Shown here piece by piece: positions 1-7,568 of a DNA stretch of 34,597 nt; position 1 is the first letter of the stretch; each line of letters opens with the position of its first letter. The notes beneath the pieces were generated by a model. The model did not search any database and was not told the origin of the DNA. It was given only the letters and a program-made list of their open reading frames with translations. Source of the DNA: an uncultured Clostridia bacterium (lineage in GTDB: Bacteria > Bacillota > Clostridia > TANB77 > CAG-508); assembly GCA_948857205.1 (NCBI GenBank), contig CAQPRV010000035.1, positions 1 through 34,597 on the forward strand, in the 5' to 3' direction. The translations under genes and the position numbers were made by a program.

Positions 1-186
1 CAAATGATATAATAAATACTAAAAAAGGTTGAACTACTAATTTTAAAGAGTTTTTCTTGATATTTCAATATTTACAAGCTTTTATTCTCAAATTAATAGC
101 AAATTTTCGTATTTAGTATTATACTAACTTAAACGACCACTGCGGTAGCAGTTTAGTGCAATTACAATTTAGGAGTGTGAATTAAA

Positions 187-423
187 ATGTTTAATTTAAA
201 AAAAGAAAAAATGAAGAAAAATATATTTTTAACTTTATCCATCATATCAGCATTTATATTTGTAGCAGGATTAATGTGTACTATAATGGGAGATAAAAGC
301 CCAGTAAAATTTATTATAAATGAAAGCCCAGTAAAATTAGTAGTTCAACCTTTTTTAGTATTTATTATATCATTTGCATTATATAGGAATAGTAAGAAAG
401 CCATAGAAGAAAATACAAAATAA
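187..423 (+). CDS. Small two-helix membrane protein, first of a tandem pair
   Basis: A 78-residue protein that I do not recognise as a named family. It has a basic N-terminus (MFNLKKEKMKKN), a hydrophobic helix at about residues 13-33 and a second at about 50-65, and a charged tail ending in KKAIEENTK. AGGAGTG lies about 10 nt before the ATG. The next gene begins with nearly the same residues (MFNLKRETMKKNIF) and ends with the same RNSKKAIEENTK tail, so the two arose by tandem duplication. The first copy holds an internal repeat, SPVKFIINE/SPVKLVV. Membrane location is inferred from hydrophobicity; the function is unknown. It probably shares a transcript with the following paralog and hydrolase. 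Confidence 0.7.
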   Translation: MFNLKKEKMKKNIFLTLSIISAFIFVAGLMCTIMGDKSPVKFIINESPVKLVVQPFLVFIISFALYRNSKKAIEENTK

Positions 424-456
424 CTTAAAAAATACAATTTAGGGGAGAATATATAT

Positions 457-666
457 ATGTTTAATTTAAAAAGAGAAACCATGAAAAAAAATATTTTTTT
501 TAGTTTGTGTATAGTATTTTGTATATTAACTTTTATTGGAGCATTTTTATGTCTTACTGAAAAAGTAGATAATGCAGGTTATGCAATTATACCAATGCTT
601 ATAGAATTAGTTTTTAATTCATTATATCGAAATAGTAAAAAAGCAATAGAAGAAAATACAAAGTAA
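457..666 (+). CDS. Small two-helix membrane protein, second of the tandem pair
   Basis: A 69-residue paralog of the preceding gene, 33 nt downstream of it. Helices lie at about residues 13-32 and 41-57. The start and the tail (LYRNSKKAIEENTK) are conserved with the upstream copy while the middle has diverged, which suggests the two charged ends carry the function. An AGGGGAG ribosome binding site sits about 9 nt before the ATG, and both copies have the same AATTTAGG stretch just before the start, so the duplication included the translation signal. No known domain recognised. Confidence 0.7.
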   Translation: MFNLKRETMKKNIFFSLCIVFCILTFIGAFLCLTEKVDNAGYAIIPMLIELVFNSLYRNSKKAIEENTK

Positions 667-700
667 TTGTTAAACTACAATAAGTAGAGGAGATTCAAAA

Positions 701-1348
701 ATGATAAATATTTTAGTTCACGGACTAGGGCAAGATGCAAAAAGTTGGAATGAAATTAAAAATCAATTAAATAATAATGGAATAAATGTAGAAACACCAA
801 ATCTATTTTCTATTGTAAAGAATTATCAAGTAAATTATGACAATATGTATAAAACATTTGCTGATTATTGTAACAGTTTTAACGAGAAAATAAACCTAGT
901 AGGGCTTTCTTTAGGTGGAGTATTAGCCATTGATTATATAACAGAATTTCCAGAAAAAATAAATTCAATAATACTTATAGGGACACCATACGAAATACCA
1001 AAAACCATATTTACTATACAAAATATTATTTACAAATTCATGCCTAAAAGGATATTTGAAAAGATGGGTTGTTCTAAAAGAGATATGATTAGTTTACTAG
1101 ATTCAATGAAAAATTTATCTATTCCAGACAAAGCACCAAATATAAAAAGTAATACACTAATTATATGTGGAGAAAAGGAAAAAGATAATATAAATATGAA
1201 AAGTGCAAAACAACTGAATAAGGTTATACAAAATAGTAAATTTAAGATTATAGAAAATGCAGGACACGAAGTAAATATTGATAATCCAATAAAACTAGCT
1301 AGTATAATTTATGATTTTTGGAAAGACAATGAAAAAGATATAAAGTAA
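701..1348 (+). CDS. Alpha/beta-hydrolase fold protein
   Basis: A 215-residue cytoplasmic serine hydrolase of the alpha/beta fold. The HGLGQ oxyanion-type motif is at residues 7-11, the nucleophile elbow GLSLGG at 68-73 (Ser70) and the catalytic His in NAGHEVNIDNP (His189). The acid is probably in the CGEKEKD strand end near residue 160. The length is usual for a minimal hydrolase of this class with a small lid (about 100-140). GAGGAG precedes the ATG at good distance. It follows the two small membrane proteins by 34 nt and is probably in their operon. The fold places it among esterase or carboxylesterase-like enzymes; substrate cannot be told. Confidence 0.85.
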   Translation: MINILVHGLGQDAKSWNEIKNQLNNNGINVETPNLFSIVKNYQVNYDNMYKTFADYCNSFNEKINLVGLSLGGVLAIDYITEFPEKINSIILIGTPYEIPKTIFTIQNIIYKFMPKRIFEKMGCSKRDMISLLDSMKNLSIPDKAPNIKSNTLIICGEKEKDNINMKSAKQLNKVIQNSKFKIIENAGHEVNIDNPIKLASIIYDFWKDNEKDIK

Positions 1349-1417
1349 CTGCAAAATTACAAGTTGTAAGCTAGATTGAATAGTTTTAATACAATAAAAA
1401 ATGTGAAAAAGTTATAT

Positions 1418-1446
1418 TTGACAAGATATGAAAATGACTGTCTAAT
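1418..1446 (+). promoter_or_regulatory. Candidate promoter for a short antisense RNA
   Basis: TTGACA (1418-1423), 17-bp spacer, TCTAAT (1441-1446). No gene follows on this strand. A transcript from about 1453 would reach the hairpin and T-rich run at 1508-1533, an RNA of roughly 80 nt that ends at the 3' end of the 37-residue hydrophobic peptide gene on the other strand. The -10 lacks the usual second-position A, so this is tentative. Confidence 0.35.
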
Positions 1447-1507
1447 AAAGATAGAAAATGAAAATGTATGTTACCAATAGAATTGATAAAACACCACATA
1501 GCTCGAC

Positions 1508-1533
1508 AAAGCATAATGTGATGCTTTTATTAT
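1508..1533 (+). terminator. Candidate rho-independent terminator
   Basis: A 7-bp stem (AAAGCAT / ATGCTTT) with a 6-nt loop, then TATTATTT on the plus strand. It could end the hydrolase transcript or a short RNA starting near 1453. The minus strand has no T-run after the stem. Confidence 0.4.
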
Positions 1534-1643
1534 TTGCTCAAAATTACTACTATTGCAATAATCAAGGCAAATGCTATAATAGTCATTCCTACAAAACCGT
1601 AGAAAAGGAAGTATATTATCATTAACATTGCTTGTTTTACCAT
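1530..1643 (-). CDS. 37-residue hydrophobic peptide, possible type I toxin
   Basis: A short reading frame coding MVKQAMLMII, then an almost wholly hydrophobic helix, ending ILSK. One membrane helix spans about residues 6-35. A GGGTGGT stretch lies a few nt before the ATG. A short inverted repeat (CACAGT/ACTGTG, 1663-1678) sits in the leader and could hide the translation start. Size and layout (basic first residues, single helix, Lys at the end) resemble holin-like or Fst/TxpA-type toxins, and a promoter pointing toward its 3' end lies at 1418-1446. This is a resemblance in form only. It could equally be a small membrane protein cotranscribed with the HD-domain gene 75 nt upstream. Confidence 0.45.
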   Translation of the reverse strand: MVKQAMLMIIYFLFYGFVGMTIIAFALIIAIVVILSK

Positions 1644-1718
1644 ATAGCACCACCCGCATTCTCACAGTAAAAACTGTGTATGTAAAGTGGTAGCACTCAC
1701 ACTACTTATTCCCATTTT

Positions 1719-2252
1719 CTATATTTTTATTATAATTAAACTTAAGAATAAATATACATAACGAAAGGCTCTTTTCATAAATAGTTGTGATTTTATAACT
1801 TCTAAAGATTCAGATATAGCACAATATTTATCTACAAGTGTTAAAATAAAACCTTCAGCATATTTTGGAAGTGCTGGTGTTACTGGCCACATATGTTTTG
1901 TAATTATATCTTTTTCTTTAGGATTTAGTTCAAATAATTCACAGGCATTTTTACAAGCAAGCTTACCATGTGTAAAGGCATGAAAGCCTTTTCTACCATT
2001 TTTAATTCTCCAATCATATAAAAATAAATCGTGTAACATGGCAGCTCTAGTTGCAGACTTATAGTCTAAATGATACTTTTTACATATTAGATAGCAATAA
2101 TATGATGCTACATAACAGTGGTCAAAACATGTAGTTTCATAGTGTTGCCTATAATTTTTCATTTGTTGAACTGTATTATTTGTTATTAATTCTTGTATAA
2201 GACCTTGAAATTCTTCGTTATTGTCAATTTCTTCTTTAAATTGTTGTTTCAT
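1719..2252 (-). CDS. HD-domain phosphohydrolase-like protein
   Basis: A 177-residue protein with the HD metal-binding pattern: His45 (FDHCYVASY), the His74-Asp75 doublet (AAMLHDLFLYDW), His95 (FTHGKLA), His120 (TKHMWPV) and Asp141 (LVDKYCA). HD proteins of this kind hydrolyse phosphoesters, commonly nucleotides, in the cytoplasm; the substrate here is unknown. The C-terminus from about residue 160 is hydrophobic (YVYLFLSLIIIKI), which is unusual for the family and may mean membrane contact or a changed reading frame at the very end. AAAGAGGGATAAACA gives a ribosome binding site before the ATG. It stands apart from dapA by about 300 nt of AT-rich DNA in which I see nothing. Confidence 0.8.
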   Translation of the reverse strand: MKQQFKEEIDNNEEFQGLIQELITNNTVQQMKNYRQHYETTCFDHCYVASYYCYLICKKYHLDYKSATRAAMLHDLFLYDWRIKNGRKGFHAFTHGKLACKNACELFELNPKEKDIITKHMWPVTPALPKYAEGFILTLVDKYCAISESLEVIKSQLFMKRAFRYVYLFLSLIIIKI

Positions 2253-2549
2253 TGTTTATCCCTCTTTAAATTCAATCTTATGTAATTCATTTTTATTATA
2301 TCATAAGTCTAATTTAGATTACAAGATTCTACAAAAAAAATTAAGAAATTTTATTTAGCTGATTGTTACAACTAACCACTATGCTAATTATTGAATTATT
2401 TAACATAATAGAAGTTTAATTTTTGCTTAAATTTGCTTAAACCTAATTTTGAAGTTTTTATATATTTAGTGCTGAGTAAAAATAGCTAATTTTATTTAAT
2501 AAGTCAGAATATTAACTAATATATAATTGTTAAAAATTTAATAATTATA

Positions 2550-3425
2550 TTAATCTTTTAGTAGTTCATGTTCTAATAACTTAAAATTTTCATTAGAAAT
2601 GGGAGATAAAGGTAAACGTGGTTCTCCAAAGTCAAAACCTAATATATTTAATGCTGCTTTTACAGGAATAGGATTAACCTCTGTAAATAGTAATTTAATT
2701 AAAGGTAAATTATCTAACTGTAGTTTTAAGGAAGCCGATAAATTACCTTCAAAAAAGTTTTGAACAATATCATGTGTTAGTTTAGGTTTTATATTTGAGA
2801 GAACTGAGATAACTCCAATTCCACCCAAAGATAAAATAGGAACAATTTGATCATCATTACCAGAGTATATATAAAGATTATCTCCACAAAGTTTTGCAAT
2901 TTCAGCTACTTGAGAGATATTTCCACTAGCTTCTTTTATAGCAACTATATTAGGAATTTTTGAAAGTTCTAAACAGGTTTGGGGTAAAATATTTACACCT
3001 GTTCTGCCAGGTACATTATATAAAATTATAGGGATTGAAACACTTTCAGCAATTGCCTTATAATGGTCAATTAATCCTTTTTGAGTAGATTTATTATAAT
3101 AAGGTGTTACTACTAATAATCCATCTGCTCCTAAACTTTCAGCTAATTGACTATTTTCAATAGCTTGTTTAGTATTATTACTGCCCGTTCCTACTATAAT
3201 TGGTATTTTTTTATTTGAAGTTTTTATTGCACAATTAATAACTTCTATTTTTTCTTCTTTTGTCATAGTAGAAGCCTCTCCTGTAGTTCCACAAACAATT
3301 AAACTATCCACTTTATTTTCTATTTGAAATTCAACTAATTTTTTAAATTCAGTTATATTAACACTTGTATCTTTAAAAGGTGTAGCAATTGCAGTTCCAC
3401 ATCCTTTAAATAAAATTGGTTTCAT
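2550..3425 (-). CDS. dapA: 4-hydroxy-tetrahydrodipicolinate synthase
   Basis: Condenses pyruvate with aspartate semialdehyde in the DAP/lysine branch that feeds peptidoglycan and dipicolinate. At 291 residues it has the normal length. Diagnostic residues: GTTGE at 46-50, the YYNKSTQ loop at 109-115, catalytic Tyr136 in LYNVPGRTG with Arg141 following, and Schiff-base Lys164 in VAIKEASGN. GAGGAGGAT precedes the ATG. It lies 75 nt downstream of asd on the same strand, so substrate maker and user form one unit. The remaining dap genes are not in this window. Confidence 0.97.
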   Translation of the reverse strand: MKPILFKGCGTAIATPFKDTSVNITEFKKLVEFQIENKVDSLIVCGTTGEASTMTKEEKIEVINCAIKTSNKKIPIIVGTGSNNTKQAIENSQLAESLGADGLLVVTPYYNKSTQKGLIDHYKAIAESVSIPIILYNVPGRTGVNILPQTCLELSKIPNIVAIKEASGNISQVAEIAKLCGDNLYIYSGNDDQIVPILSLGGIGVISVLSNIKPKLTHDIVQNFFEGNLSASLKLQLDNLPLIKLLFTEVNPIPVKAALNILGFDFGEPRLPLSPISNENFKLLEHELLKD

Positions 3426-3500
3426 TTTTTATCCTCCTCTTATTATAAATGTATAATTATTTATAGATATCTTTATTTTTTAGTTTATAATAAACATCTA

Positions 3501-4487
3501 TTATATTAGTTTTTCTAATATTTGCACAGCATTTGTTGCAGCACCTTTTCTTAAATTATCTGCTACTACCCAAAGATTGATTCCATTTTTAACACTATGG
3601 TCTCTTCTAATTCTTCCAACAAAAACTTCGTCATTTCCATTAACTTGACTAGCTAAGGGATAATAATTTTTTTCAGGATCATCAACAACAATAATTCCTG
3701 GAAAGTTTTGAAGTAAAACCTTAACATCATATAGATCAAAGTCCTTTTCTAATTCAAGGTTTATTGATTCACCATGACAATTAACAATTGGAACTCTAAC
3801 AGTTGTAGCAGTAATAGGTAATTGAGGTTTATTTAGAATTTTTCTTGTTTCATTAATCATTTTATGTTCTTCTTTTGTGTATCCGTCTTGCATAAATACA
3901 TCAATATGTGGAAGGCAGTTATTATAAATTGAATGTGGAAATTTTTTTAACTTTTTGCCACTATGTTTATTTTCTAAATCTTCTATTCCATATCTTCCAG
4001 CACCAGATACTGCTTGATAAGTGGAGTAAACAATTCTTTTTATATTATAGTTATCATCTAAGGGTTTTAAGGGCAATACGGCTTGAATTGTTGAACAGTT
4101 AGGATTAGCAATTATTCCTTTATTTTTAAATATATCTCCAGGATTTACTTCTGGTACTACTAAAGGTACATTTTCATCCATTCTGAATATACTGCTATTG
4201 TCAATAACTATACAACCTTTTTCTGTTGCAATTGGTGCATATTTCTCTGAAACTTCTCCTCCTGCACAAAAGATTGCATAATCATAATTTGTATTAAAGG
4301 AGTTTTCATCTAGTTGGCATACTATGTAATCTGTATTAAAGAATTTTATTCTTGTTCCAGCAGATTTTTCTGATGAAAATAGTGTATAATTTAAGTAGTA
4401 TAGGTTTTTTTCTTCTAATACTTTTAGTACAGTTCTTCCAACTAGTCCAGTAGCTCCTACTATTGCTACTTTATTTTTTTTGCTCAT
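3501..4487 (-). CDS. asd: Aspartate-semialdehyde dehydrogenase
   Basis: Reduces aspartyl phosphate to aspartate semialdehyde with NADPH, the step before DapA. The chosen start gives 328 residues: the GGAGGT ribosome binding site lies over an upstream in-frame ATG at 4502, so translation more likely begins at MSKKNKV. The Rossmann motif GATGLVG is at about 11-17, the catalytic Cys131 in NPNCST and the active-site His near the C-terminus in RIRRDHS. The gene is divergent from the nucleotidase gene, and a mobile element inserted only about 60 bp upstream of its start may have altered its promoter. Confidence 0.97.
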   Translation of the reverse strand: MSKKNKVAIVGATGLVGRTVLKVLEEKNLYYLNYTLFSSEKSAGTRIKFFNTDYIVCQLDENSFNTNYDYAIFCAGGEVSEKYAPIATEKGCIVIDNSSIFRMDENVPLVVPEVNPGDIFKNKGIIANPNCSTIQAVLPLKPLDDNYNIKRIVYSTYQAVSGAGRYGIEDLENKHSGKKLKKFPHSIYNNCLPHIDVFMQDGYTKEEHKMINETRKILNKPQLPITATTVRVPIVNCHGESINLELEKDFDLYDVKVLLQNFPGIIVVDDPEKNYYPLASQVNGNDEVFVGRIRRDHSVKNGINLWVVADNLRKGAATNAVQILEKLI

Positions 4488-4556
4488 TTTTATTACCTCC
4501 ATTTTTTTCTATTATTAAAAAATATGCATAAAAATGAAAAAGTTGCAAAATAATTA

Positions 4557-4811
4557 AAGCAATCTCTTTAAATTCTAATTTTTTATTTGTTTATTTTCAT
4601 ATAGTTACTAATAGCGCGAGAAGGCTTCTAATTATTTATTTTTGAGTGACTCTGGGGTAACCGTTCAAAATTCTTAGAAAAGTTAGAAAACTTTTCTATA
4701 GAATTTTGAGAATGGGGCAACGAAAATAATAAATAATTAGAAGCTTTTGGGAGCGAGTAGATTTCTTAAACAAAAACAAATAAAAAATTAGAATTTTAAG
4801 TGATTGCCTTA
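4557..4811 (+). mobile_element. Structured non-autonomous mobile element, copy 1
   Basis: One of three copies of a roughly 250-bp element. It is flanked by perfect 11-bp direct repeats CAAAATAATTA (4546-4556 and 4812-4822), as left by a transposase. Imperfect terminal inverted repeats read AAGCAATC... and ...GATTGCCTTA. Nested stems follow: an outer AT-rich stem, a middle stem (4627-4643 with 4725-4742) and a central hairpin (about 4670-4709). Between them are motifs conserved in all copies: GAGTGACTCTGGGGTAA, GAATGGGGCAACGAAAA and GGGAGCGAGTAG. It has no coding capacity. It sits between the divergent asd and nucleotidase genes. A stray TTAAGTGATTGC, matching the right end, recurs at about 4875-4886. 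Confidence 0.8.
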
Positions 4812-4927
4812 CAAAATAATTATATATTTTTTTAATTTAACTTTACTGTAACCAAGTTATAAGATTTAAAAAGTTAAGTGATTGCAATTTATGGATAAAT
4901 ATAGTAAAATACAAAGGGGTGTATAAG

Positions 4928-5713
4928 ATGCAATATATAAATACAAACAAGATAGAAAAACTTGAACTAAAAAAAGGAAATACATTTATAGTATTAGACT
5001 TTGATAAAACCATAACAAGCTTTGAAAGCAAAGACTCCTGGGGAGTATGTAGTTCACAATTAAGTAAAGAATGTAATGAAAAATTAGATAAGATATATGA
5101 ATATTACTCTCCAATAGAAATAGATTATACAATGGAAGAAACAAAAAAAGAAAAATACATAATTGAATGGTATGAAAGATATATAAATACACTATATGAA
5201 TACAATCTAACAAAAGAAAAATTAGAAAAATCAATAAAAGAAGGAGACTTAATATTTAGAAGAGGTGCAAAAGAATTCTTAAAAAAAGCAAACGAAAACA
5301 AAATACCTTTAATTATATTATCAGCAGGAATAGGAAATATAATTGAACAATATTTAAAAGAAAACAATTGCCTTTATGAAAATATGTATATCATCAGTAA
5401 TTTCCTTACATTTGATGAAAAAGGTAATATGAAAAAATTTAATGACAAAATGATACATTCCTTAAATAAAAATATGAAAGGATATTTACCAGATGAATTA
5501 AAAGAAAAGTTAAATCAAAGAGAATATGGTATACTCGTAGGTGACTTAATAGATGACAAAAAAATGGTATCAAAAGAAAGGCTAGAAAAAGTAATAACAA
5601 TTGCTTTCTTATCAAAGGACAGTAATTTAGAAATTTATAATAGAAACTTTGATATAGTATTAGATAAAGAGGACGCAAATTTTCATAACCTTGAAAAATT
5701 AGTTTTTAATTAG
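4928..5713 (+). CDS. HAD-superfamily phosphatase, UMPH-1 / cytosolic 5'-nucleotidase III type
   Basis: A 261-residue HAD phosphatase. The DFDKT motif is at about residues 24-28, motif II is LSAGIGNIIEQYL, and motif III is VGDLIDDKKM. The SAGIG segment and the MIHSLNKN segment are typical of UMPH-1 pyrimidine 5'-nucleotidases, mostly known from eukaryotes, so a nucleoside 5'-monophosphatase role is likely. A GTG nine nt upstream is in frame, but AAAGGGG (4913-4919) is placed for the ATG at 4928. It is transcribed away from asd. No terminator is obvious downstream except a weak GGAAGG/CTTTCC hairpin near 5750-5768. Confidence 0.8.
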   Translation: MQYINTNKIEKLELKKGNTFIVLDFDKTITSFESKDSWGVCSSQLSKECNEKLDKIYEYYSPIEIDYTMEETKKEKYIIEWYERYINTLYEYNLTKEKLEKSIKEGDLIFRRGAKEFLKKANENKIPLIILSAGIGNIIEQYLKENNCLYENMYIISNFLTFDEKGNMKKFNDKMIHSLNKNMKGYLPDELKEKLNQREYGILVGDLIDDKKMVSKERLEKVITIAFLSKDSNLEIYNRNFDIVLDKEDANFHNLEKLVFN

Positions 5714-5856
5714 AATAAATTTACTATTTTGTAGATTTATATAATATGGAAGGTATATCAACTTTCCAATGTATAAAATACATTGTACACAAATTTATTT
5801 CATAAATTTAGCAGTCGAACAAGTTTACTGAAGAATCTTTAATTATTCAGTTTTGT

Positions 5857-5886
5857 TTGATAAAATAAACTTATAGTTTCTATAAT
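5857..5886 (+). promoter_or_regulatory. Probable sigma-A promoter of the LiaF-like operon
   Basis: TTGATA (5857-5862), 18-bp spacer, TATAAT (5881-5886), about 60 nt before the first gene of the pair. Confidence 0.5.
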
Positions 5887-5945
5887 AAGAAACAAAAATA
5901 AATAAAGAAGGGAGAATATGATATAAAATATCATAAAAAAGAAAA

Positions 5946-6629
5946 ATGAAAAAAATTGGAAATATCTTATGGGGATTAGTATTTATTGCTATAGGATTAA
6001 TATTTGGTTTAAATGCAATGGGGGTTACAAATATCAACATATTTTTTAGAGGTTGGTGGACCTTATTTATAATTGTTCCAAGTATTATTGAATTTATAAA
6101 AGGAGAGGGAAGAGTTTGGAGTTTTATATGGCTTGTGGTAGGAATTGTGTTACTTCTTTGTGCACAAGGTTTCTTATCTTTTAATCTAATTGGTAAATTA
6201 ATCTTTCCATTTATTTTAGTAATGATAGGAATTAGTATTTTATTTAGAGATAGTATTCATAAAAAAGTAAATGGTAAAATTAAAGAGTTAAATTCAAATA
6301 AAGATAACTTACAGGAATATTGTGCAACTTTTGGCTCACAAAATGCAGATTTTGCTGGTCAAGATTTCAATGGTGCTAATTTAGATGCAGTTTTTGGAAG
6401 TGTAGAATTAAGACTAGAAAAAGCAAATATAACAAAAGATGCAATAATAAATGCAAATGCAATATTTGGAGGAATAGAAATAACAGTTCCAACAAATGTT
6501 AATATTAAAGTGAAATCAACGCCAATATTTGGAGGAACAAGTAATAAAGCAAAAAATCAATATAACGAAAGTTTACCTACAATTTATATTAATAGTAATG
6601 CAATATTTGGAGGTGTAGAAATAAAATGA
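5946..6629 (+). CDS. LiaF-like membrane protein
   Basis: A 227-residue protein with an N-terminal block of about four short membrane helices (residues 5-100, LiaI/LiaF-type), then a soluble C-terminal part with three AIFGG or IFGG turns, as in the LiaF C-terminal domain. LiaF proteins restrain a cell-envelope-stress two-component system. No LiaRS genes are adjacent, so the partner is unknown; the Bce-like kinase at 17.8 kb is only a candidate. Translation start is odd: AAGGGAG (5908-5914) is about 30 nt from the ATG, but a perfect 7-bp hairpin (ATGATAT/ATATCAT, 5918-5934) lies between and would bring the two close. The stop overlaps the next start by 4 nt (ATGA). Confidence 0.85.
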   Translation: MKKIGNILWGLVFIAIGLIFGLNAMGVTNINIFFRGWWTLFIIVPSIIEFIKGEGRVWSFIWLVVGIVLLLCAQGFLSFNLIGKLIFPFILVMIGISILFRDSIHKKVNGKIKELNSNKDNLQEYCATFGSQNADFAGQDFNGANLDAVFGSVELRLEKANITKDAIINANAIFGGIEITVPTNVNIKVKSTPIFGGTSNKAKNQYNESLPTIYINSNAIFGGVEIK

Positions 6630-7471
6630 CATCTTTACAAAAAATAATAAAATATGGAGCAATAGCTTTTGCATTTTATTTGATAGTTATGATAGTAGGA
6701 ATGATTGTTTTCTCACTTACTACAATATTAGGAATTACAGTAGGAATAGAAAATTATAAAGATTACAAAGATAGTTCACAAATAATGACAACTAAATGGG
6801 AAGAAAATTATTCAGATATTAAAAATATGAATATAGAATTAAAAGTTTGCAAATTAGAAATAGTAAAAGGTGATAAACTCAAAGTAGAAACTTTTGATGT
6901 ATCTAACCAATTTGAGTGTAAAACTAGTGGGGATACTTTAAAGATAAGAGATAAAGAATTTAATTTGAATTGGTTTGATAGACAAAATGTTGTACCAAGA
7001 GTGATTATACATATTCCAGAGGAATTAAACTTTGATAGAATTAATATTGAAACAGGTGTTAATAAAGCCGAAATAGATTATTTAAATTCAGAAAGATTAG
7101 ATTTAAAAATTGGAGTAGGAAAATGTGATATTAATAAACTTGTTGCTAAACATGCAAAAATAGAATGTGGAACAGGAAATACTGTAATAAATGATTCTAC
7201 AATAGATGATTTAAAATTAAATTGTGGTATTGGAAAGTTAGTTATGACAAGTGAAATTACAGAAAGTGGACATATTGATTCAGGTGTTGGTAAAGTTGAA
7301 TTAAATTTAAAAGGAGGAGAAAATCAATATAAAATAAAAACACAAAAAGGTTTAGGTAATTTTACAGTTGCAGGGAAAAAGGTAAGAGATGATGATATTA
7401 TTGGTAATGGTAGAGTAAGCATAAAAGTAAATGCAGGTGTAGGAGATACATCCATTAATTTTAAGGAATAA
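6626..7471 (+). CDS. DUF4097-type membrane-anchored beta-repeat protein
   Basis: A 281-residue protein translationally coupled to the LiaF-like gene by ATGA. One membrane helix spans about residues 10-38 and is followed by an extracytoplasmic region of repeated short beta segments (LKVCKLEIV, IETGVNKAEI, LKIGVGKCDI, LNCGIGKLVM, IDSGVGKVEL), typical of DUF4097 / LiaG-like proteins. These commonly neighbour LiaF or PspC-type genes and are thought to act in envelope stress responses; no enzymatic residues are expected. The pair probably forms a membrane complex (inference from coupling and topology). Confidence 0.85.
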   Translation: MTSLQKIIKYGAIAFAFYLIVMIVGMIVFSLTTILGITVGIENYKDYKDSSQIMTTKWEENYSDIKNMNIELKVCKLEIVKGDKLKVETFDVSNQFECKTSGDTLKIRDKEFNLNWFDRQNVVPRVIIHIPEELNFDRINIETGVNKAEIDYLNSERLDLKIGVGKCDINKLVAKHAKIECGTGNTVINDSTIDDLKLNCGIGKLVMTSEITESGHIDSGVGKVELNLKGGENQYKIKTQKGLGNFTVAGKKVRDDDIIGNGRVSIKVNAGVGDTSINFKE

Positions 7472-7514
7472 TTAATAGTTTCTTAAAAATTAAAATATTT
7501 AAGGTGGAAAAGTT

Positions 7515-7568
7515 TGAAAAATTCTTTTCTAACCAGATTAATAAATTGAGGAAGGAATTAGATTTAGT
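7515..7568 (+). promoter_or_regulatory. Recurrent 5' leader motif, copy A (before dxr)
   Basis: A leader of about 54 nt ending at the start codon, with the pattern GAAAAATTCT, then AACCAGATT, TTGAGGAAGGAAT and AGATTT. Closely similar leaders occur at 12162-12215, 17122-17168 and 31561-31614, and partly at 21801-21836. It holds the ribosome binding site (GGAAGGA, 12 nt from the ATG). Confidence 0.55.

Noticed and set aside
121..165. Small hairpin ACTGC-GGTA-GCAGT before the first gene
   Set aside because: Only 5 bp, no T-run and no other copies seen; not supported as a regulatory element.
1471..1665. A 64-codon open frame on the minus strand
   Set aside because: The frame that starts at 1643 codes a better membrane peptide and has the plausible ribosome binding site; the longer frame has no recognisable composition or signal.
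1719..1770. A frameshift at the hydrophobic C-terminus of the HD-domain protein
   Set aside because: The tail is unusual, but no other frame offers a better family-like continuation, and there is no CGG at this place.
4557..4811. Reading the 250-bp element as a riboswitch or T-box of asd/dapA
   Set aside because: It recurs twice more beside unrelated genes, in both orientations and with flanking direct repeats, so it is a mobile element and not a gene-specific leader.
4882..4910. TTGCAA-17-TAAAAT before the nucleotidase gene
   Set aside because: The start of transcription would fall inside the ribosome binding site at 4913-4919, so this cannot supply a normal leader.
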